From positions 59,048,385 through 59,112,384 of the forward strand of contig NC_092876.1 of NCBI RefSeq assembly GCF_028372415.1: a DNA stretch of 64,000 nucleotides, in the 5' to 3' direction. Made by a program: the position numbers and the translations under genes. This stretch comes from Notamacropus eugenii. Lineage: Eukaryota; Chordata; Mammalia; Diprotodontia; Macropodidae. Below the pieces are notes generated by a model. That model did no database searches, had not been told where the DNA came from, and saw nothing but the letters and a program-made list of their open reading frames with translations. Every line of letters starts with the position of its first letter. The stretch's first letter is position 1. Shown here in pieces: positions 63,415-64,000 of the stretch.

Positions 63415-63545
63415 TTTGTATGTTCACATTAGACTGTGAACCCTTGAGAGGAGGAACTGTTTTTTTGGCTTTTTTTGTAGCCCCTGCACTTAGCAAAGCC
63501 AGCATACAGTAGGTGATTAATGCTTATCGACAGATTGACTGGAAG
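63415..63545 (+). repeat. L2/MIR-type 3' fragment
   Basis: agactgtgaacccttgagag, gaggaactgtttttttggct, cagtaggtgattaatgctta. Confidence 0.7.
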
Positions 63546-63549
63546 TCCT

Positions 63550-64000
63550 CTAACTGGTGACTTCCTGCTCATCAAAGAAGTGTGATTGACCATTTCTGCC
63601 CCACCATCAGGGAGCCGGAGCAGTTTGGGTTCATGACTGTTGGGAAAGGTGGTGTTTGCCCAAGAGTCAGAATGCAGAAGGAGCTTTGGACCCCCTATCG
63701 AGGGGATGGGGATGGAAGGTCAACATCTAGGCAGGAGGGGGGAGGGAGAAGGAGTTTTGAGAGGTAGACAGGAAGAAGGGGGAGATTCTAGTAGGATACA
63801 GGCAAGGAGGATGCTAGGATTGCGGGAAGGGATCCCTACCACCTGCTTCATGGATCCTCACGTTTTTGGTAGGATCTGAGTAGATAACCGGTATGGAATG
63901 GGGGCATGCTTTATCACTCAAGGCCAACATGTCTGTTACCTTAACCATGCTACTTTGTTACAAGGTTGGGAAACATATGTTGAGAAATAACAACAATGGA
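63550..64000. other. Intergenic sequence to the window edge
   Basis: Includes a short G/A-rich stretch at 63715-63790. No exon or clear repeat seen. Confidence 0.4.

Noticed and set aside
54000-64000. CAPZB, expected by synteny to the right of SLC66A1
   Set aside because: I searched by eye for its coding text on the minus strand and saw none. It probably lies beyond the window.

Overview
This is a mammalian nuclear DNA window, almost certainly from a marsupial. It holds large spliced genes, with exons of 81-211 bp and canonical GT/AG sites, in a background dense with L1 elements that start with a GGCGGAGCCAAGATGGC-type sequence. ORF1-only half-L1 (HAL1) elements, tRNA-derived CORE/MIR-type SINEs and RTE-tailed SINEs are also present. 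This repeat mix is typical of metatherians. I cannot name the species from sequence alone. The gene order is AKR7 (-), AKR7 (-), SLC66A1 (+), which matches human 1p36.13 (AKR7A3/AKR7A2/SLC66A1).

Layout. (1) About 1-6360: the 5' half (exons 1-4) of a first AKR7 aldo-keto reductase gene (copy A, minus strand) and its promoter; exons 5-7 must lie left of the window. (2) About 6360-11900: intergenic, mostly minus-strand L1 pieces. (3) 11910-34250: a complete seven-exon AKR7 gene (copy B, minus strand, 330 codons). Its introns carry a solitary LTR, a HAL1 nested inside an L1, and a long plus-strand L1 with an internal duplication. (4) 34250-34670: a GC-rich head-to-head promoter shared by AKR7 copy B and SLC66A1. 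(5) About 34570-53800: SLC66A1 (PQLC2, lysosomal cationic amino-acid exporter), with a non-coding first exon, an 11.8 kb repeat-filled first intron and seven coding exons giving 298 aa. (6) About 53.8-64 kb: intergenic DNA with SINEs, microsatellites and an old L1 3' end; no exon recognised.

The central architectural fact is a tandem duplication. Positions 1-6362 match 29893-35332 through AKR7 exons 1-4, the promoter and part of the SLC66A1 first intron. In copy A the block holding the SLC66A1 first exon and the core of the CpG island is missing. Copy B therefore looks like the original locus and copy A like the daughter with a reduced promoter. The copies differ at 8 of 133 residues in exons 1-2 but at 13 of 68 in exons 3-4. 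AKR7 enzymes reduce aldehydes with NADPH in the cytosol, Golgi or mitochondria; SLC66A1 works in the lysosome membrane. Their link here is the shared promoter, not a common pathway.

I saw no CRISPR array, operon, toxin system or other unfamiliar multigene system. The unusual material is genomic: promoter duplication with loss of the partner exon, a minisatellite with a higher-order unit, and several retroelements with readable target-site duplications.
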